Shown: one piece after another, positions 41,774 to 51,575 of the stretch
Numbering within the stretch: position 1 is the first letter of the stretch
Layout of the letters: each line of letters opens with the position of its first letter
Assembly: GCA_036310185.1 (NCBI GenBank)
Contig: JAXJSH010000070.1
Coordinates: 62,001-126,000 of the forward strand
Length of the DNA stretch: 64,000 nucleotides
Direction of reading: 5' to 3'
From: JALENY01 sp036310185
GTDB lineage: Bacteria; Bacillota; Clostridia; Lachnospirales; Lachnospiraceae
The notes under the pieces: model-generated
What the model saw: the letters and a program-made list of their open reading frames with translations, nothing else
What the model was told of the DNA's origin: nothing
Databases searched by the model: none
Translations under genes and position numbers: made by a program

Positions 41774-43399
41774 TTACATCATGCCCATTCCGCCGGCACC
41801 ACCTGCTGGCATAGCCGGAGCCGGTTCTTTAATTGCAGATACTACAGATTCTGTAGTTAACAGAGTAGATGCAACGCTGGTTGCGTTCTGAAGAGCACTT
41901 CTGGTTACTTTAACCGGATCAAGGATGCCGGCTTCTACCATGTTTACATACTCTTCTTTGTATGCATCGAATCCTGTACCAACTTCAGATTCACGCACTT
42001 TGTTGATGATAACTGCGCCTTCCAGACCTGCATTTGCAGAAATGTGGAACAGCGGAGCTTCCAGCGCTTTCATGATGATCTTTGCACCTGTCTTTTCATC
42101 GCCTTCCAGCTCATCAACCAGGTTTTTCAGTTCTTTTGTTGCGTGAATGTATGCAGAACCGCCGCCTGCGATGATACCTTCTTCTACGGCTGCTCTTGTT
42201 GCGTTCAGAGCATCTTCCATACGGAGTTTTGCTTCTTTCATTTCTGTTTCGGTAGCTGCACCTACGCGGATAACGGCAACACCGCCGGCCAGTTTAGCCA
42301 GTCTTTCCTGCAGTTTTTCACGGTCAAAGTCAGATGTGGTTTCTTCAATCTGAGATTTGATCTGAGCTACACGGTCGCTGATTGCTTTTGCGTCACCGGC
42401 GCCGTCTACAATTACGGTGCTTTCTTTCTGTACTTTTACGGATTTTGCACGGCCTAACATACTTAAGTTGGTGTCTTTCAGTTCCAGACCAAGTTCTTCA
42501 GAGATTACAGTACCGCCGGTCAGAATTGCGATATCACGGAGCATATCTTTTCTTCTGTCGCCGTAACCCGGTGCTTTTACTGCACATACGGAGAATGTTC
42601 CGCGCAGTTTGTTTACGATAAGAGTGGTCAGTGCTTCACCTTCCACATCCTCTGCAATGATCAGAAGTTTGGAACCGGACTGAACGATCTGTTCCAGAAC
42701 CGGAAGCAGATCCTGAATGTTGGAGATTTTCTTATCTGTGATCAGGATGTACGGGTTATCCAGTACAGCTTCCATTTTTTCCATATCAGTTGCCATGTAT
42801 GCGGAAATGTATCCACGGTCGAACTGCATACCTTCTACCAGATCCAGTTCAGTCTTCATGGTCTTGGATTCTTCGATTGTGATAACGCCGTCGTTGGATA
42901 CTTTTTCCATAGCGTCTGCTACCATATTACCAACTTCTTCATCACCGGAAGAAACGGTTGCAACTCTTGCGATCTGGGCTTTTCCTTCTACCGGTTTGCT
43001 CATTGCCAGAAGTGCTTCTACTGCTTTATCTGTAGCTTTTTTCATACCTTTTCTCAATACGATCGGGTTAGCACCTGCTGCCAGGTTCTTCATTCCTTCG
43101 TTTACCATAGCCTGTGCAAGAACGGTTGCTGTTGTAGTACCGTCACCTGCTACATCGTTGGTTTTGGATGCTACTTCTTTGATCAGCTGAGCACCCATGT
43201 TTTCGAAACCGTCTTCCAGCTCGATCTCTTTTGCGATGGTCACACCGTCGTTTGTGATAAGCGGAGCGCCGAATGATTTGTCAAGAACTACGTTGCGTCC
43301 TTTCGGTCCAAGGGTTACACGAACGGTATCTGCCAGTTTGTTTACACCAGCTTCTAATGCGGTACGGGCTTCTGCGCCGTATTTAATCTCTTTTGCCAT
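41774..43399 (-). CDS. groEL: Chaperonin GroEL
   Basis: 60-kDa chaperonin, 541 residues, folding cytoplasmic proteins with GroES. Starts MAKEIKYGAEARTALEAGVN and contains the ATP-binding VTLGPKGRNVVLDKSFG and AGDGTTTATVLAQAM, ending in the Gly/Met tail GGAGGMGMM. It follows groES by 17 bases and is controlled by the shared CIRCE site. Confidence 0.98.
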   Translation of the reverse strand: MAKEIKYGAEARTALEAGVNKLADTVRVTLGPKGRNVVLDKSFGAPLITNDGVTIAKEIELEDGFENMGAQLIKEVASKTNDVAGDGTTTATVLAQAMVNEGMKNLAAGANPIVLRKGMKKATDKAVEALLAMSKPVEGKAQIARVATVSSGDEEVGNMVADAMEKVSNDGVITIEESKTMKTELDLVEGMQFDRGYISAYMATDMEKMEAVLDNPYILITDKKISNIQDLLPVLEQIVQSGSKLLIIAEDVEGEALTTLIVNKLRGTFSVCAVKAPGYGDRRKDMLRDIAILTGGTVISEELGLELKDTNLSMLGRAKSVKVQKESTVIVDGAGDAKAISDRVAQIKSQIEETTSDFDREKLQERLAKLAGGVAVIRVGAATETEMKEAKLRMEDALNATRAAVEEGIIAGGGSAYIHATKELKNLVDELEGDEKTGAKIIMKALEAPLFHISANAGLEGAVIINKVRESEVGTGFDAYKEEYVNMVEAGILDPVKVTRSALQNATSVASTLLTTESVVSAIKEPAPAMPAGGAGGMGMM

Positions 43400-43416
43400 A
43401 ATAATTATCCTCCTGA

Positions 43417-43701
43417 TTACTCTACAATTGCAAGAATGTCACTCTGTTTTACGATAATGTACTTTTCGCCGTCCAGTTTTACTTCTGTTCCTGAATATTT
43501 GGAATAAATAACCTGATCACCGGCTTTTACATTCATGGTCACTTCTTTTCCATCAACGATTCCGCCCGGTCCGACTGCAACAACTTCTGCCTGCTGCGGT
43601 TTTTCCTGTGCCTGACCCGGAAGAACGATACCGGATTTTGTCGTTTCTTCTGCAACGAGTTCTTTTAACACAACTCTGTCTCCTAAAGGTACTAACTTCA
43701 T
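43417..43701 (-). CDS. groES: Co-chaperonin GroES
   Basis: 94 residues starting MKLVPLGDRVVLKELVAEE, with the mobile loop TKSGIVLPGQAQEKP and the C-terminal KYIIVKQSDILAIVE. The start is ATG 43701 after GGGAGG; the in-frame upstream ATG at 43734 has no ribosome binding site. First gene of the heat-shock operon. Confidence 0.97.
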   Translation of the reverse strand: MKLVPLGDRVVLKELVAEETTKSGIVLPGQAQEKPQQAEVVAVGPGGIVDGKEVTMNVKAGDQVIYSKYSGTEVKLDGEKYIIVKQSDILAIVE

Positions 43702-43747
43702 ATTATATTGCCTCCCTTGCAAAATTAGAATCAATGTTTTTGTCGAA

Positions 43748-43774
43748 TTAGCACTCGATTTAGTTGAGTGCTAA
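43748..43774 (-). promoter_or_regulatory. CIRCE operator (HrcA binding site)
   Basis: Perfect consensus: TTAGCACTC (43748-43756), nine bases, GAGTGCTAA (43766-43774), just downstream of the groES promoter. HrcA bound here represses groESL until heat stress. Confidence 0.97.
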
Positions 43775-43786
43775 CACCATGGTTAC

Positions 43787-43815
43787 ACTATACTACCGCA
43801 GGATTTTTTTGTCAA
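43787..43815 (-). promoter_or_regulatory. groESL promoter
   Basis: Minus strand TTGACA (43810-43815), a 17-base spacer and TATAGT (43787-43792), immediately upstream of CIRCE. Confidence 0.85.
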
Positions 43816-43844
43816 TAGCATTAAATATAAAATAATAATAAACA

Positions 43845-43872
43845 AAAAGTAAAACCGGCTGTCTCCAGCCGG
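43845..43872 (-). terminator. Terminator of codY
   Basis: CCGGCTG (43855-43861) and CAGCCGG (43866-43872), loop TCTC, followed on the minus strand by TTTTACTTTTT. Confidence 0.88.
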
Positions 43873-43886
43873 CTCCTTGGTATCTC

Positions 43887-44672
43887 TTATTTTGCATTTC
43901 TCTCCTGTTTGATTCTCTCCAGTTCGTCAAAAATCACTTCATTTACCACTTTAATATAGGTTCCCTTCATACCGGAGGAACGGGATTCGATCACACCGGC
44001 ACTTTCAAACTTGCGAAGTGCATTTACGATAACAGAACGGGTAATTCCCACCCGGTCCGCGATCTTGCTGGCAACCAGAATTCCTTCATTTCCCTGCAGT
44101 TCGTCAAATATATGGATGATTGCCTCCATCTCGGAATAGGATAATGTGTTAAATGCAGACTTCACGACCTGTACTTTTCTGTTTTCTTCTGCATTTTCCT
44201 CATCGACGGAACGCATCATCTCCAGTCCCACTACCGTTGTTCCATATTCGCTTACAATAATATCCTCAATATCATAGGCTGCATTCTGACGGTAACTGAA
44301 TACGGTGCCAAGGCGTTCGCCGGCAATCTCGATGGGATTTATGATCGCGCTGTATTTTTTAATATCTTCTCCTTCAAATCCAAGGGTCTGCAGATTTACG
44401 TTTTCTTTTGTGGAAAGAACGCCCAGGAAACGGTCATTGAGCAGTGAATCTACATGTCCTCCGACATTATCTGCAACCAGTTCTTTCAGTTCATCTACAC
44501 CTTTGCACATTCCAACGCCAAGTACTTTACCTTTTTTACTGATAACCAGCACATTTGAATTTAATGTATCTACAAGGACCTGGCAAATGTCATTAAAAAC
44601 TACTTTGCTGCTGTTATTATTATGAAGCAGTTTATTGATTTTTCTAGTCTTGTCTAACAGTTGTACGCTCAT
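43887..44672 (-). CDS. codY: GTP- and branched-chain-amino-acid-sensing repressor CodY
   Basis: Global nutrient regulator that binds DNA when GTP and branched-chain amino acids are plentiful. 261 residues: an N-terminal GAF domain (about 1-155) and a C-terminal winged helix with EGILVASKIADRVGITRSVIVNALRKFESAGVIESRS in part. AAGGAGG precedes ATG 44672. It follows topA, as in many clostridia, but has its own promoter and a terminator in between. ilvE in this window is a plausible target. Confidence 0.97.
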   Translation of the reverse strand: MSVQLLDKTRKINKLLHNNNSSKVVFNDICQVLVDTLNSNVLVISKKGKVLGVGMCKGVDELKELVADNVGGHVDSLLNDRFLGVLSTKENVNLQTLGFEGEDIKKYSAIINPIEIAGERLGTVFSYRQNAAYDIEDIIVSEYGTTVVGLEMMRSVDEENAEENRKVQVVKSAFNTLSYSEMEAIIHIFDELQGNEGILVASKIADRVGITRSVIVNALRKFESAGVIESRSSGMKGTYIKVVNEVIFDELERIKQERNAK

Positions 44673-44691
44673 CGTTTCCTCCTTATGTATT

Positions 44692-44721
44692 ATTTTATAA
44701 TTATTTTTATCTTAGCACAAA
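44692..44721 (-). promoter_or_regulatory. Candidate codY promoter
   Basis: Minus strand TTGTGC (44716-44721), 18 bases, TAAAAT (44692-44697). The -35 abuts the topA terminator. Confidence 0.5.
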
Positions 44722-44757
44722 AATCCCGCCAATTCAACTGAATCAGCAGGATTTTTA
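44720..44757 (-). terminator. Terminator of topA
   Basis: A 17-bp stem including several G-T pairs, outer arms AAAAATCC and GGATTTTT, loop AGTT; the T-run is in the 3' arm. It lies 42 bases after the topA stop. Confidence 0.8.
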
Positions 44758-44799
44758 TGAACATTTTGTGTATTTTCAGAATATTTTAATCTTTTGAAT

Positions 44800-46872
44800 T
44801 TATTCCTTTTCGTTTTTCAATTCCACATATCCGCACTTTTCATCTGCGCAGACCAGTTTGTTTCCTTTTTCCACCATATAGCCGCCGCATTTCGGACATT
44901 TTTTGTGGGACGGTTTCTGCCAGGACATAAATTCGCACTCCGGATTATCCTCACATCCATAGTATTTGCGGCCTTTTTTGGTCTTTTTGAGAACCACGTC
45001 CTTACCGCAGTTCGGACAGGCCACACCGATTTTTTCATAATAGGGCTTCGTGTTTTTGCAGTCCGGGAAACCCGGGCAGGCCAGAAATCTTCCGTGGGGG
45101 CCGTATTTGACTACCATGTTCCGTCCGCAGTTTTCGCAGATCACATCGGTAACTTCGTCCTCTATTTTTACCTGTTCCAGCTCTTTTTCCGCAGCCTCCA
45201 CTGATTCGGCCAGATCCGGATAAAAGTTTTCCACTACCACTTTCCAGTTTACGCTTCCATCCTCGATCTTATCCAGAAGATCTTCCATAGTTGCGGTAAA
45301 GTCCACATCCACAATGGCAGGAAAGGCCTGTTTCATAATGTTATTGACCACTTCACCCAGCTCTGTTATATACAGATTCTTGTTCTCTTTTGCAATGTAG
45401 CGGCGGGCCAGAATGGTGGTGATCGTCGGTGCATAGGTACTTGGACGGCCGATTCCACGCTCTTCCAGTGCTTTTACCAGCGATGCCTCTGTATAATGTG
45501 CAGGCGGCTGTGTAAAATGCTGTTCCGGCGCAAAAGATTCAAAATGAAGCTCTGTGTCTTTATCAATGCTCTTCAGCAGCTGATTGTTTTCGGCCTTCTC
45601 ATCTTCTTCCTGTGTATAGACTGACATAAAGCCATCAAACGCTATTTTGGATGCCGCAACCGTAAATGTATACACACCGCCGCCGATTTTTACGGAAGTC
45701 GTCTCATATACCGCCGGTTTCATACGGCTGGCTGTAAATCTGCGCCAGATCAGCTGATAGAGACGGAACTGATCTCTTGTTAAGGATTCTTTGATCATCA
45801 GCGGGGTTCTGACAATATCCGTCGGACGAATTGCCTCATGGGCATCCTGTACCTTTTTCTTTTCTTCTGTTTTCTTTTCTCCGACCGCCACATACTGTTC
45901 TCCATACTGTTCCTGAATATAAGTTCTTGCAGCGGTATCTGCTTCCTCAGAAATACGGGTGGAATCAGTACGCAGATAGGAAATCAGACCCACCGTTCCG
46001 TTTCCTTTTATATCAACGCCTTCATACAGCTGCTGCGCCAGACGCATGGTCTTCTGGGTAGAAAAATTCAGGGTTTTTGCAGCTTCCTGCTGAAGGGTAC
46101 TGGTGATGAACGGGAGGGGTGCTTTTTTGCATCGCTCACCTTTTTTCACATCCGTTACGTGATATTCTGCACCTTCCAGTTCTGCCAGAATCTGATCCAG
46201 TTCTTCTTTCGAATGGATCTCCATTTTTTTATCCGTTCCGTAGAATTTTGCTTTCAGCGGTTTCTTTTCTCCCGGAATGGAAAACTGAGCTTCCAGTGTC
46301 CAGTATTCTGTGGGAATAAATGCATTGATCTCATCTTCCCGGTCACCGATGATGCGGAGCGCCACCGACTGTACACGGCCTGCGCTTAAGCCTCTTTTTA
46401 CTTTTGCCCAGAGCACCGGACTGATCTTATACCCTACCATTCGGTCCAGAATACGGCGGGTCTGCTGCGCATCCACCAGATTCATGTCGATGTCACGGGC
46501 GTTTTTGATGGATGCTTTTACCGCATTTTTTGTAATTTCATTAAACGTGATACGGCGCATTTTCTTTTCGTCCAGATTCAGCGCCTTTGATAAGTGCCAG
46601 GAAATTGCTTCTCCTTCCCGGTCCGGGTCAGTTGCAAGGTATACTTTTTCCGCTTTTTTTGCAGAACGGCGCAATTTTGCAAGCAGTTCCCCTTTTCCTC
46701 TTATTGTAATATATTTGGGTTCGAAACCATGCTCCACATCAATACCGAGCTGACTTTTGGGCAGGTCTCTGACATGTCCCTGGGACGCTTCCACTTCGTA
46801 GTTGTTTCCCAGGAATTTCTTTACTGTTTTTACTTTTGCAGGTGATTCCACAATCACAAGATATTTTGCCAC
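44800..46872 (-). CDS. topA: DNA topoisomerase I
   Basis: Relaxes negative supercoils (type IA). 690 residues: Toprim domain with VIVESPAKVKTVKKFLG and ATDPDREGEAISWH, the active-site Tyr in GLISYLRTDSTRIS, and three C-terminal C4 zinc ribbons (CENCG...CPGFPDC; CPNCG...CEDNPEC; CPKCG...CADEKC). The start is GTG 46872, seven bases after GAGGAG. It sits in the comM-dprA-topA order typical of Bacillota. Confidence 0.97.
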   Translation of the reverse strand: MAKYLVIVESPAKVKTVKKFLGNNYEVEASQGHVRDLPKSQLGIDVEHGFEPKYITIRGKGELLAKLRRSAKKAEKVYLATDPDREGEAISWHLSKALNLDEKKMRRITFNEITKNAVKASIKNARDIDMNLVDAQQTRRILDRMVGYKISPVLWAKVKRGLSAGRVQSVALRIIGDREDEINAFIPTEYWTLEAQFSIPGEKKPLKAKFYGTDKKMEIHSKEELDQILAELEGAEYHVTDVKKGERCKKAPLPFITSTLQQEAAKTLNFSTQKTMRLAQQLYEGVDIKGNGTVGLISYLRTDSTRISEEADTAARTYIQEQYGEQYVAVGEKKTEEKKKVQDAHEAIRPTDIVRTPLMIKESLTRDQFRLYQLIWRRFTASRMKPAVYETTSVKIGGGVYTFTVAASKIAFDGFMSVYTQEEDEKAENNQLLKSIDKDTELHFESFAPEQHFTQPPAHYTEASLVKALEERGIGRPSTYAPTITTILARRYIAKENKNLYITELGEVVNNIMKQAFPAIVDVDFTATMEDLLDKIEDGSVNWKVVVENFYPDLAESVEAAEKELEQVKIEDEVTDVICENCGRNMVVKYGPHGRFLACPGFPDCKNTKPYYEKIGVACPNCGKDVVLKKTKKGRKYYGCEDNPECEFMSWQKPSHKKCPKCGGYMVEKGNKLVCADEKCGYVELKNEKE

Positions 46873-46885
46873 AGCAGATCTCCTC

Positions 46886-47827
46886 TTACGCTTTCACAAA
46901 CTTATTTTTACCGGCCTGCTGAACATATCCGTCCAGTTCCAGCCGAAGCAGAATCTCAGAAACCCGGGCCAGAGACATGTCCGTCTGCCGGACAATCTCG
47001 TCCAGATTTTGAGGTTCAAAATCGAGACAACTATACACCAAATTCAAATCACTTGCAAGCCCAAATTTTATTTTTTCATTTTTGCTCATCTCTTTGCTAT
47101 TATCTATATGCAGTTCGGATAACAGACATTCAGGAGAATATGCAATGCCCGCTCCCTGAAAAATCAGGCGGTTGCATCCAACACTCAGCTTATCGCCCAC
47201 TCTGCCCGGCACCGCATAGACAGTCTTTCCCTGCTCCAGCGCACAGTCTGCCGTAATCAGGGATCCTGATTTTTCTTTTGCCTCTACCACAAGAACCAGA
47301 TCCGAAAGAGCGCTGATCAGCCGGTTGCGTTTTGGAAACATCCAGGGCTGGGGCGGGGTGCACATGGGAAACTCGGAAATGATACCGCCTCCCGCTTCCA
47401 CCATACGTGTCCACAAATTTTTATGTTCAGCAGGATAGCAGTGATCCAGCCCGCAGCCCAGTATGGCATATGTTTTTCCGCCGCCATCCAGAGCCCCCTC
47501 ATGTGCATAGCCATCCACACCCCTGGCCAGACCGCTGATGACCGCTGCTCCGTGCTGCGCCAGATATTTTCCGAACTCATAAGCCTGTTTCTTTCCATAA
47601 TTGCTGCACATGCGGGCTCCCACGATGGCAACAGCCGGCTGGTTCACCTCCGGAAGCTGTCCCTGTACATAGATTCCATCCGGCGCATCATGAAGATTCC
47701 TGAATTTTTCCGGATATTGTACGTGTTTCTTCATATAATAATAGACTTTTTTGCCAGGTTCTTTTTCTGCTCTCTTTATGTCTTCCTGCCAAATTTCTTT
47801 TTCTGTTTTTTCCTCATCTGTATACAT
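46886..47827 (-). CDS. dprA: DNA processing protein DprA
   Basis: Loads RecA on incoming single-stranded DNA during transformation. 313 residues: a short N-terminal segment, then the Rossmann-like core with VAIVGARMCSNYG, SGLARGVDGYAHEGAL, ILGCGLDHCYPAEH and FPKRNRLISALSDLVLVVEA, and a C-terminal winged helix. The N-terminal SAM-like domain found in longer DprA proteins is reduced. It starts directly after the comM stop with GGAG seven bases upstream. Confidence 0.95.
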   Translation of the reverse strand: MYTDEEKTEKEIWQEDIKRAEKEPGKKVYYYMKKHVQYPEKFRNLHDAPDGIYVQGQLPEVNQPAVAIVGARMCSNYGKKQAYEFGKYLAQHGAAVISGLARGVDGYAHEGALDGGGKTYAILGCGLDHCYPAEHKNLWTRMVEAGGGIISEFPMCTPPQPWMFPKRNRLISALSDLVLVVEAKEKSGSLITADCALEQGKTVYAVPGRVGDKLSVGCNRLIFQGAGIAYSPECLLSELHIDNSKEMSKNEKIKFGLASDLNLVYSCLDFEPQNLDEIVRQTDMSLARVSEILLRLELDGYVQQAGKNKFVKA

Positions 47828-49411
47828 CTAATTTCTCCAATATTTCTTATCTATGACCCGATACTGTATTGCCTCGCTGATATGAATGGTATCGATTACA
47901 TCCGCTGCTTCCAGATCTGCGATGGTTCTCGCCACACGAATGATCCGGTGATATCCTCTGGCACTTAATCCCATTTTGTGAAAAGCCCTCTCCAGAAGTT
48001 TTTTTGCCGCATCCGTCATGGGACAGAACTGTTCCAGCTGACCAGGATTTAGTTCCGAGTTAAACACAATGCCCATATCTTTATATCGTTTCTTTTGAAT
48101 CTGCTGTGCCGCAACCACCTGTCTGCGCATCTGTTCCGATGTCACATCTCCCTTTTCCGTACTGCTGAGCTCTTCGTATGATATGGCCGGAGCCTCCACA
48201 CATACATCCATACGGTCCAGCAGCGGAAAACTGATTTTACTGCGGTAACGGTTCACATCTTTTGCCGTACAGGTACAGCGGTTCATATCCGGGAAATGGC
48301 CGCAGGGACAGGGATTCATGGCAGCCAGAAGAAGAAACTCCGCCGGAAAACAGTAAGTTCCGCTGCTCCTGGACAGATAGATTTTCCGGTCTTCCAGCGG
48401 CTGACGCAGAATCTCAAGACTGTGCCGGGAAAATTCCGGCAGTTCATCCAGAAACAGCACACCCCGATGGGCCAGCGTAATTTCACCGGGCTTTGGTATG
48501 TAGCCGCCTCCCGCCAGAGCCTGTGCGGAAGAAGTGTGATGGGGCGAGCGAAAGGGTCTGGTTCCCATCAGGGGTTTTTCCTGAGACAAAAGCCCGGCCA
48601 CACTGTAGATCTTCGATATTTCCAGACTTTCCTCCTTTGTAAGGGGCGGCAAAATGGTGGGAATCCGCCGGGCAAGCATGGTTTTTCCTGAACCGGGCGG
48701 ACCGATCAGCAGCATATTGTGGAAACCGGAAACCGCAATCAGCGCCGCTCTTTTCAGGGATTCCTGACCGCGGATATCCGAAAAATCCACCGTGTAATCT
48801 TCCACAACCGTATCCCTTATCGGTTCTTTTTCCCGCATCATATTCTTTTTCACACACTCCGGACTTCTTCCGGCACATGCTCCCTCAGAGGGTATTTTAC
48901 AGTGAACAAGTGCCATAAATTCTCTCAGATCAGTCACACCGGCTACCTGAATATTTTCCACTACTCGTGCTTCCATAAGATTATCCCTGGGCACAATGCA
49001 GAGGCGGCAGCCACATTCTCTGGCTTTCAGCACCATAGGCAAAATGCCTGAAACCGGGTGAATCTCCCCGTTCAGTCCCATCTCCCCCGCCAAAAACACC
49101 TGATCAAGCTGCTTTAATTCTACCTGTCCCTCCGCCGCCAGAATCGCCGCTGCAATAGGCAGATCAAAACAGGCTCCTTCTTTGCGGATATCTGCAGGCG
49201 CCAGATTAACCGTTATTTTCTTTGGCGGCAGAGCCATTCCCACATTTTTCAATGCAGTTCGCACCCGGTCCTGTGCCTCCTTCACCTGCGAGGTCAGATA
49301 CCCCACCATAACGAATCCAGGCAGCCCGTCACTGACATCCGCTTCCACAGAAACCGGGTGCACTTCAAGGCCAGTGATTGCCGCCGACATAACACGACTA
49401 AACAAATACAT
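47828..49411 (-). CDS. comM: ComM/YifB-family AAA ATPase (Mg-chelatase-like)
   Basis: 527 residues: an N-terminal Lon-protease-like fold (SAAITGLEVHPVSVEADVSDG in part), a central AAA domain with Walker A GPPGSGKTMLARR and Walker B GVLFLDELPEF, and a C-terminal helical domain (LSARGYHRIIRVARTIADL). ComM helicases extend branches during natural transformation. The start is uncertain: ATG 49411 is only two bases from GGAG, while TTG 49405 is eight bases away and matches the family opening (F-S-R-V). It is the first gene of the comM-dprA-topA cluster. Confidence 0.94.
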   Translation of the reverse strand: MYLFSRVMSAAITGLEVHPVSVEADVSDGLPGFVMVGYLTSQVKEAQDRVRTALKNVGMALPPKKITVNLAPADIRKEGACFDLPIAAAILAAEGQVELKQLDQVFLAGEMGLNGEIHPVSGILPMVLKARECGCRLCIVPRDNLMEARVVENIQVAGVTDLREFMALVHCKIPSEGACAGRSPECVKKNMMREKEPIRDTVVEDYTVDFSDIRGQESLKRAALIAVSGFHNMLLIGPPGSGKTMLARRIPTILPPLTKEESLEISKIYSVAGLLSQEKPLMGTRPFRSPHHTSSAQALAGGGYIPKPGEITLAHRGVLFLDELPEFSRHSLEILRQPLEDRKIYLSRSSGTYCFPAEFLLLAAMNPCPCGHFPDMNRCTCTAKDVNRYRSKISFPLLDRMDVCVEAPAISYEELSSTEKGDVTSEQMRRQVVAAQQIQKKRYKDMGIVFNSELNPGQLEQFCPMTDAAKKLLERAFHKMGLSARGYHRIIRVARTIADLEAADVIDTIHISEAIQYRVIDKKYWRN

Positions 49412-49637
49412 TGCTCCTTTCTCTATTGGATTTTATAAAATAAAAATGGAAAACCGGCCGAACGGCCATGAAATAAACTGCTGCAAAGATACAGCATTTA
49501 GACGAAATCAGCATAACATATCTGTGTTTCCTCTGTCAATTGCAGATATTTCTTTCTTATGTCCTCTTTTTCTTTGGAAAAGCACGCGAACACCACCTTT
49601 TTCATAAACTAAAACAAAACCGCTTTCGAGGTATCCT

Positions 49638-50264
49638 TTGAAAACTTTCCAAAAACCACTCACACCGGAAGAGGAAACCGCCTATCTGCTGGCCTGCCAT
49701 GAAGGGGATGAAACGGCAAAATCCATTCTGGTCGAACGCAATCTGCGTCTGGTGGCCCATGTGGTAAAAAAATATCAGAATACGGGCGATGACCCGGATG
49801 ACCTCATTTCCATCGGTACCATCGGACTGATCAAGGCCATCGGCACCTTTGACCCGGGCCGGGGCCGGAGACTGGCCACCTATGCCGCAAAATGCATCGA
49901 CAACGAACTGCTCATGTATTTCCGCACGAAAAAAAAGACCTCCAGAGAGGTCTCTTTGTATGAACCGATCGGCATTGATAAAGAAGGCAACGAGATCAAC
50001 CTGCTGGACATCATGGAAAGCGACCAGCCGGATTCTTTTGAGCTGTACAGCCAGAAGCAGGATATTCTCCGAATTGCGGGCCTGATGAAACAGGTGCTGG
50101 ACCATCGGGAATCCCAGGTTCTCTGCCTTCGCTACGGCCTTGGGGCCGAACCGGAGATGACTCAGCGCGAGATTGCCAAACGGCTGAATATCAGCCGTTC
50201 CTACGTTTCACGCATTGAAAAAAATGCGCTTGCAAAACTGCGGGAAAATTTTCCCCACGAATAA
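49638..50264 (+). CDS. sigK: Sporulation sigma factor SigK, without pro-sequence
   Basis: Late mother-cell sigma factor. 208 residues: region 2 with NLRLVAHVVKKYQNTGDDPDDLISIGTIGLIKAI (read in two parts), and region 4 with REIAKRLNISRSYVSRIEKNALAKL. The start is TTG 49638, six bases after GAGG. An in-frame stop 11 codons upstream (49605-49607), with no other start codon between, rules out the pro-peptide seen in Bacillus pro-sigma-K. The gene is continuous, with no skin-type interruption. It is alone on the plus strand here. Confidence 0.95.
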   Translation: MKTFQKPLTPEEETAYLLACHEGDETAKSILVERNLRLVAHVVKKYQNTGDDPDDLISIGTIGLIKAIGTFDPGRGRRLATYAAKCIDNELLMYFRTKKKTSREVSLYEPIGIDKEGNEINLLDIMESDQPDSFELYSQKQDILRIAGLMKQVLDHRESQVLCLRYGLGAEPEMTQREIAKRLNISRSYVSRIEKNALAKLRENFPHE

Positions 50265-50326
50265 TCCACACCTGCCATCGTTTTTTCTGCACTTATCCAC
50301 TTCAGACCCTTTCTGAAGTGAACACT

Positions 50327-51559
50327 TTATGCTTCCGGTTCCTGTCTGCGCAGAATATCGAATGCATCCAGTTCCATGCCAAGATCGATATAAAGCACCT
50401 GTTTCGGATGCGGAGCGCTGGGCATATCATTGCCCTCCTCATCTACAATACGTTTTACCGTAACTTCAATATTGGAACCATCCGGTTTCATTACTTCTAT
50501 GGTTTCTCCCACGGAGAATTTGTTTCTCTGCTCAATCCGATACAGACCGGCTTCATTCTGTGGTCCTGCAATACCAAGATAGGTATACTCTTTTACATAA
50601 GTGTTGCTGTCATAAATCTGCGTATTTTCATCCGGTCTTCCATAGAAAAATCCGGTTGTAAACTGGCGATACGTACAGTTGGAAATCTGTTCCTGATACC
50701 AGGGCATATTTGCCTCATAAACATCCTTACCCTTTGCAAAATCATCCAGTGCCTTACGATAGGTTCTTGCAACGGTAGCTACATACAGGGCTGTCTTCAT
50801 ACGCCCCTCAATCTTCAGACTGTCGATTCCCGCATCGATCAGATCCGGAATATGCTCGATCATACATAAATCTTTTGAATTAAAAATATACGTTCCGCGC
50901 TCATTTTCATATACCGGCAGATATTCACCCGGTCTCTGCTCTTCCACCACCGCATATTTCCAACGGCACGGATGGGTGCAGGCGCCCTGGTTCGCATCTC
51001 TTCCGGTAAAATAATTGCTCAGAAGACACCTTCCGGAATAGGAAATACACATGGCACCATGAATAAATGACTCAATCTCCATATCATCCGGAATGTGCGC
51101 ACGAATCTCTCTGATTTCCTCAAGAGAAAGCTCCCGGGCTGATACCACGCGCTTTGCGCCGAGACGATGCCAGAACAGGTATGTCTCATAGTTTGTGTTA
51201 TTGGCCTGGGTACTGATATGACGCTCGATTTCCGGACAGATCTGCTCTGCCAGTGTATACATGCCCGGATCCGCAATGATCAGCGCGTCCGGCTTCATTT
51301 CTTTCAGCTCGCGAAAATACTCTTTTGCCCCTTCCAGATCCCGGTTGTGGGCCAGAATATTGGCTGTCACATATACTTTTACCCCGTGTTCGTGGGCAAA
51401 AGCGATTCCCTCGGCCATATCACTTTTCGAAAAATTCTTGGCTTTTGCACGAAGCCCAAATGCTTCACCGCCGATATAAACGGCATCGGCACCAAAGATA
51501 ACGGCCACTTTCAGCACTTCCAGGCTGCTGGCCGGCACTAATAACTCAGGTAATTTCAT
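50327..51559 (-). CDS. trhP: Peptidase U32-family protein, probable tRNA hydroxylation protein TrhP
   Basis: 410 residues starting MKLPELLVPASSLEVLKVAV, with SFIHGAMCISYSGRCLLSNY and the cysteines in RDANQGACTHPCRWKY that define the family. TrhP proteins install 5-hydroxyuridine at the tRNA wobble position, using prephenate-derived chemistry. The next gene upstream, trmR, methylates that base. The start is ATG 51559 with GGAG six bases upstream; ATG 51571 has none. Only one U32 gene is present, whereas B. subtilis has two. Confidence 0.9.
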   Translation of the reverse strand: MKLPELLVPASSLEVLKVAVIFGADAVYIGGEAFGLRAKAKNFSKSDMAEGIAFAHEHGVKVYVTANILAHNRDLEGAKEYFRELKEMKPDALIIADPGMYTLAEQICPEIERHISTQANNTNYETYLFWHRLGAKRVVSARELSLEEIREIRAHIPDDMEIESFIHGAMCISYSGRCLLSNYFTGRDANQGACTHPCRWKYAVVEEQRPGEYLPVYENERGTYIFNSKDLCMIEHIPDLIDAGIDSLKIEGRMKTALYVATVARTYRKALDDFAKGKDVYEANMPWYQEQISNCTYRQFTTGFFYGRPDENTQIYDSNTYVKEYTYLGIAGPQNEAGLYRIEQRNKFSVGETIEVMKPDGSNIEVTVKRIVDEEGNDMPSAPHPKQVLYIDLGMELDAFDILRRQEPEA

Positions 51560-51575
51560 TTTTTTCTCCATCGTC

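Noticed and set aside
42717..43190. Plus-strand ORF of 157 codons over groEL
   Set aside because: Antisense shadow created by groEL codon bias; no start context.
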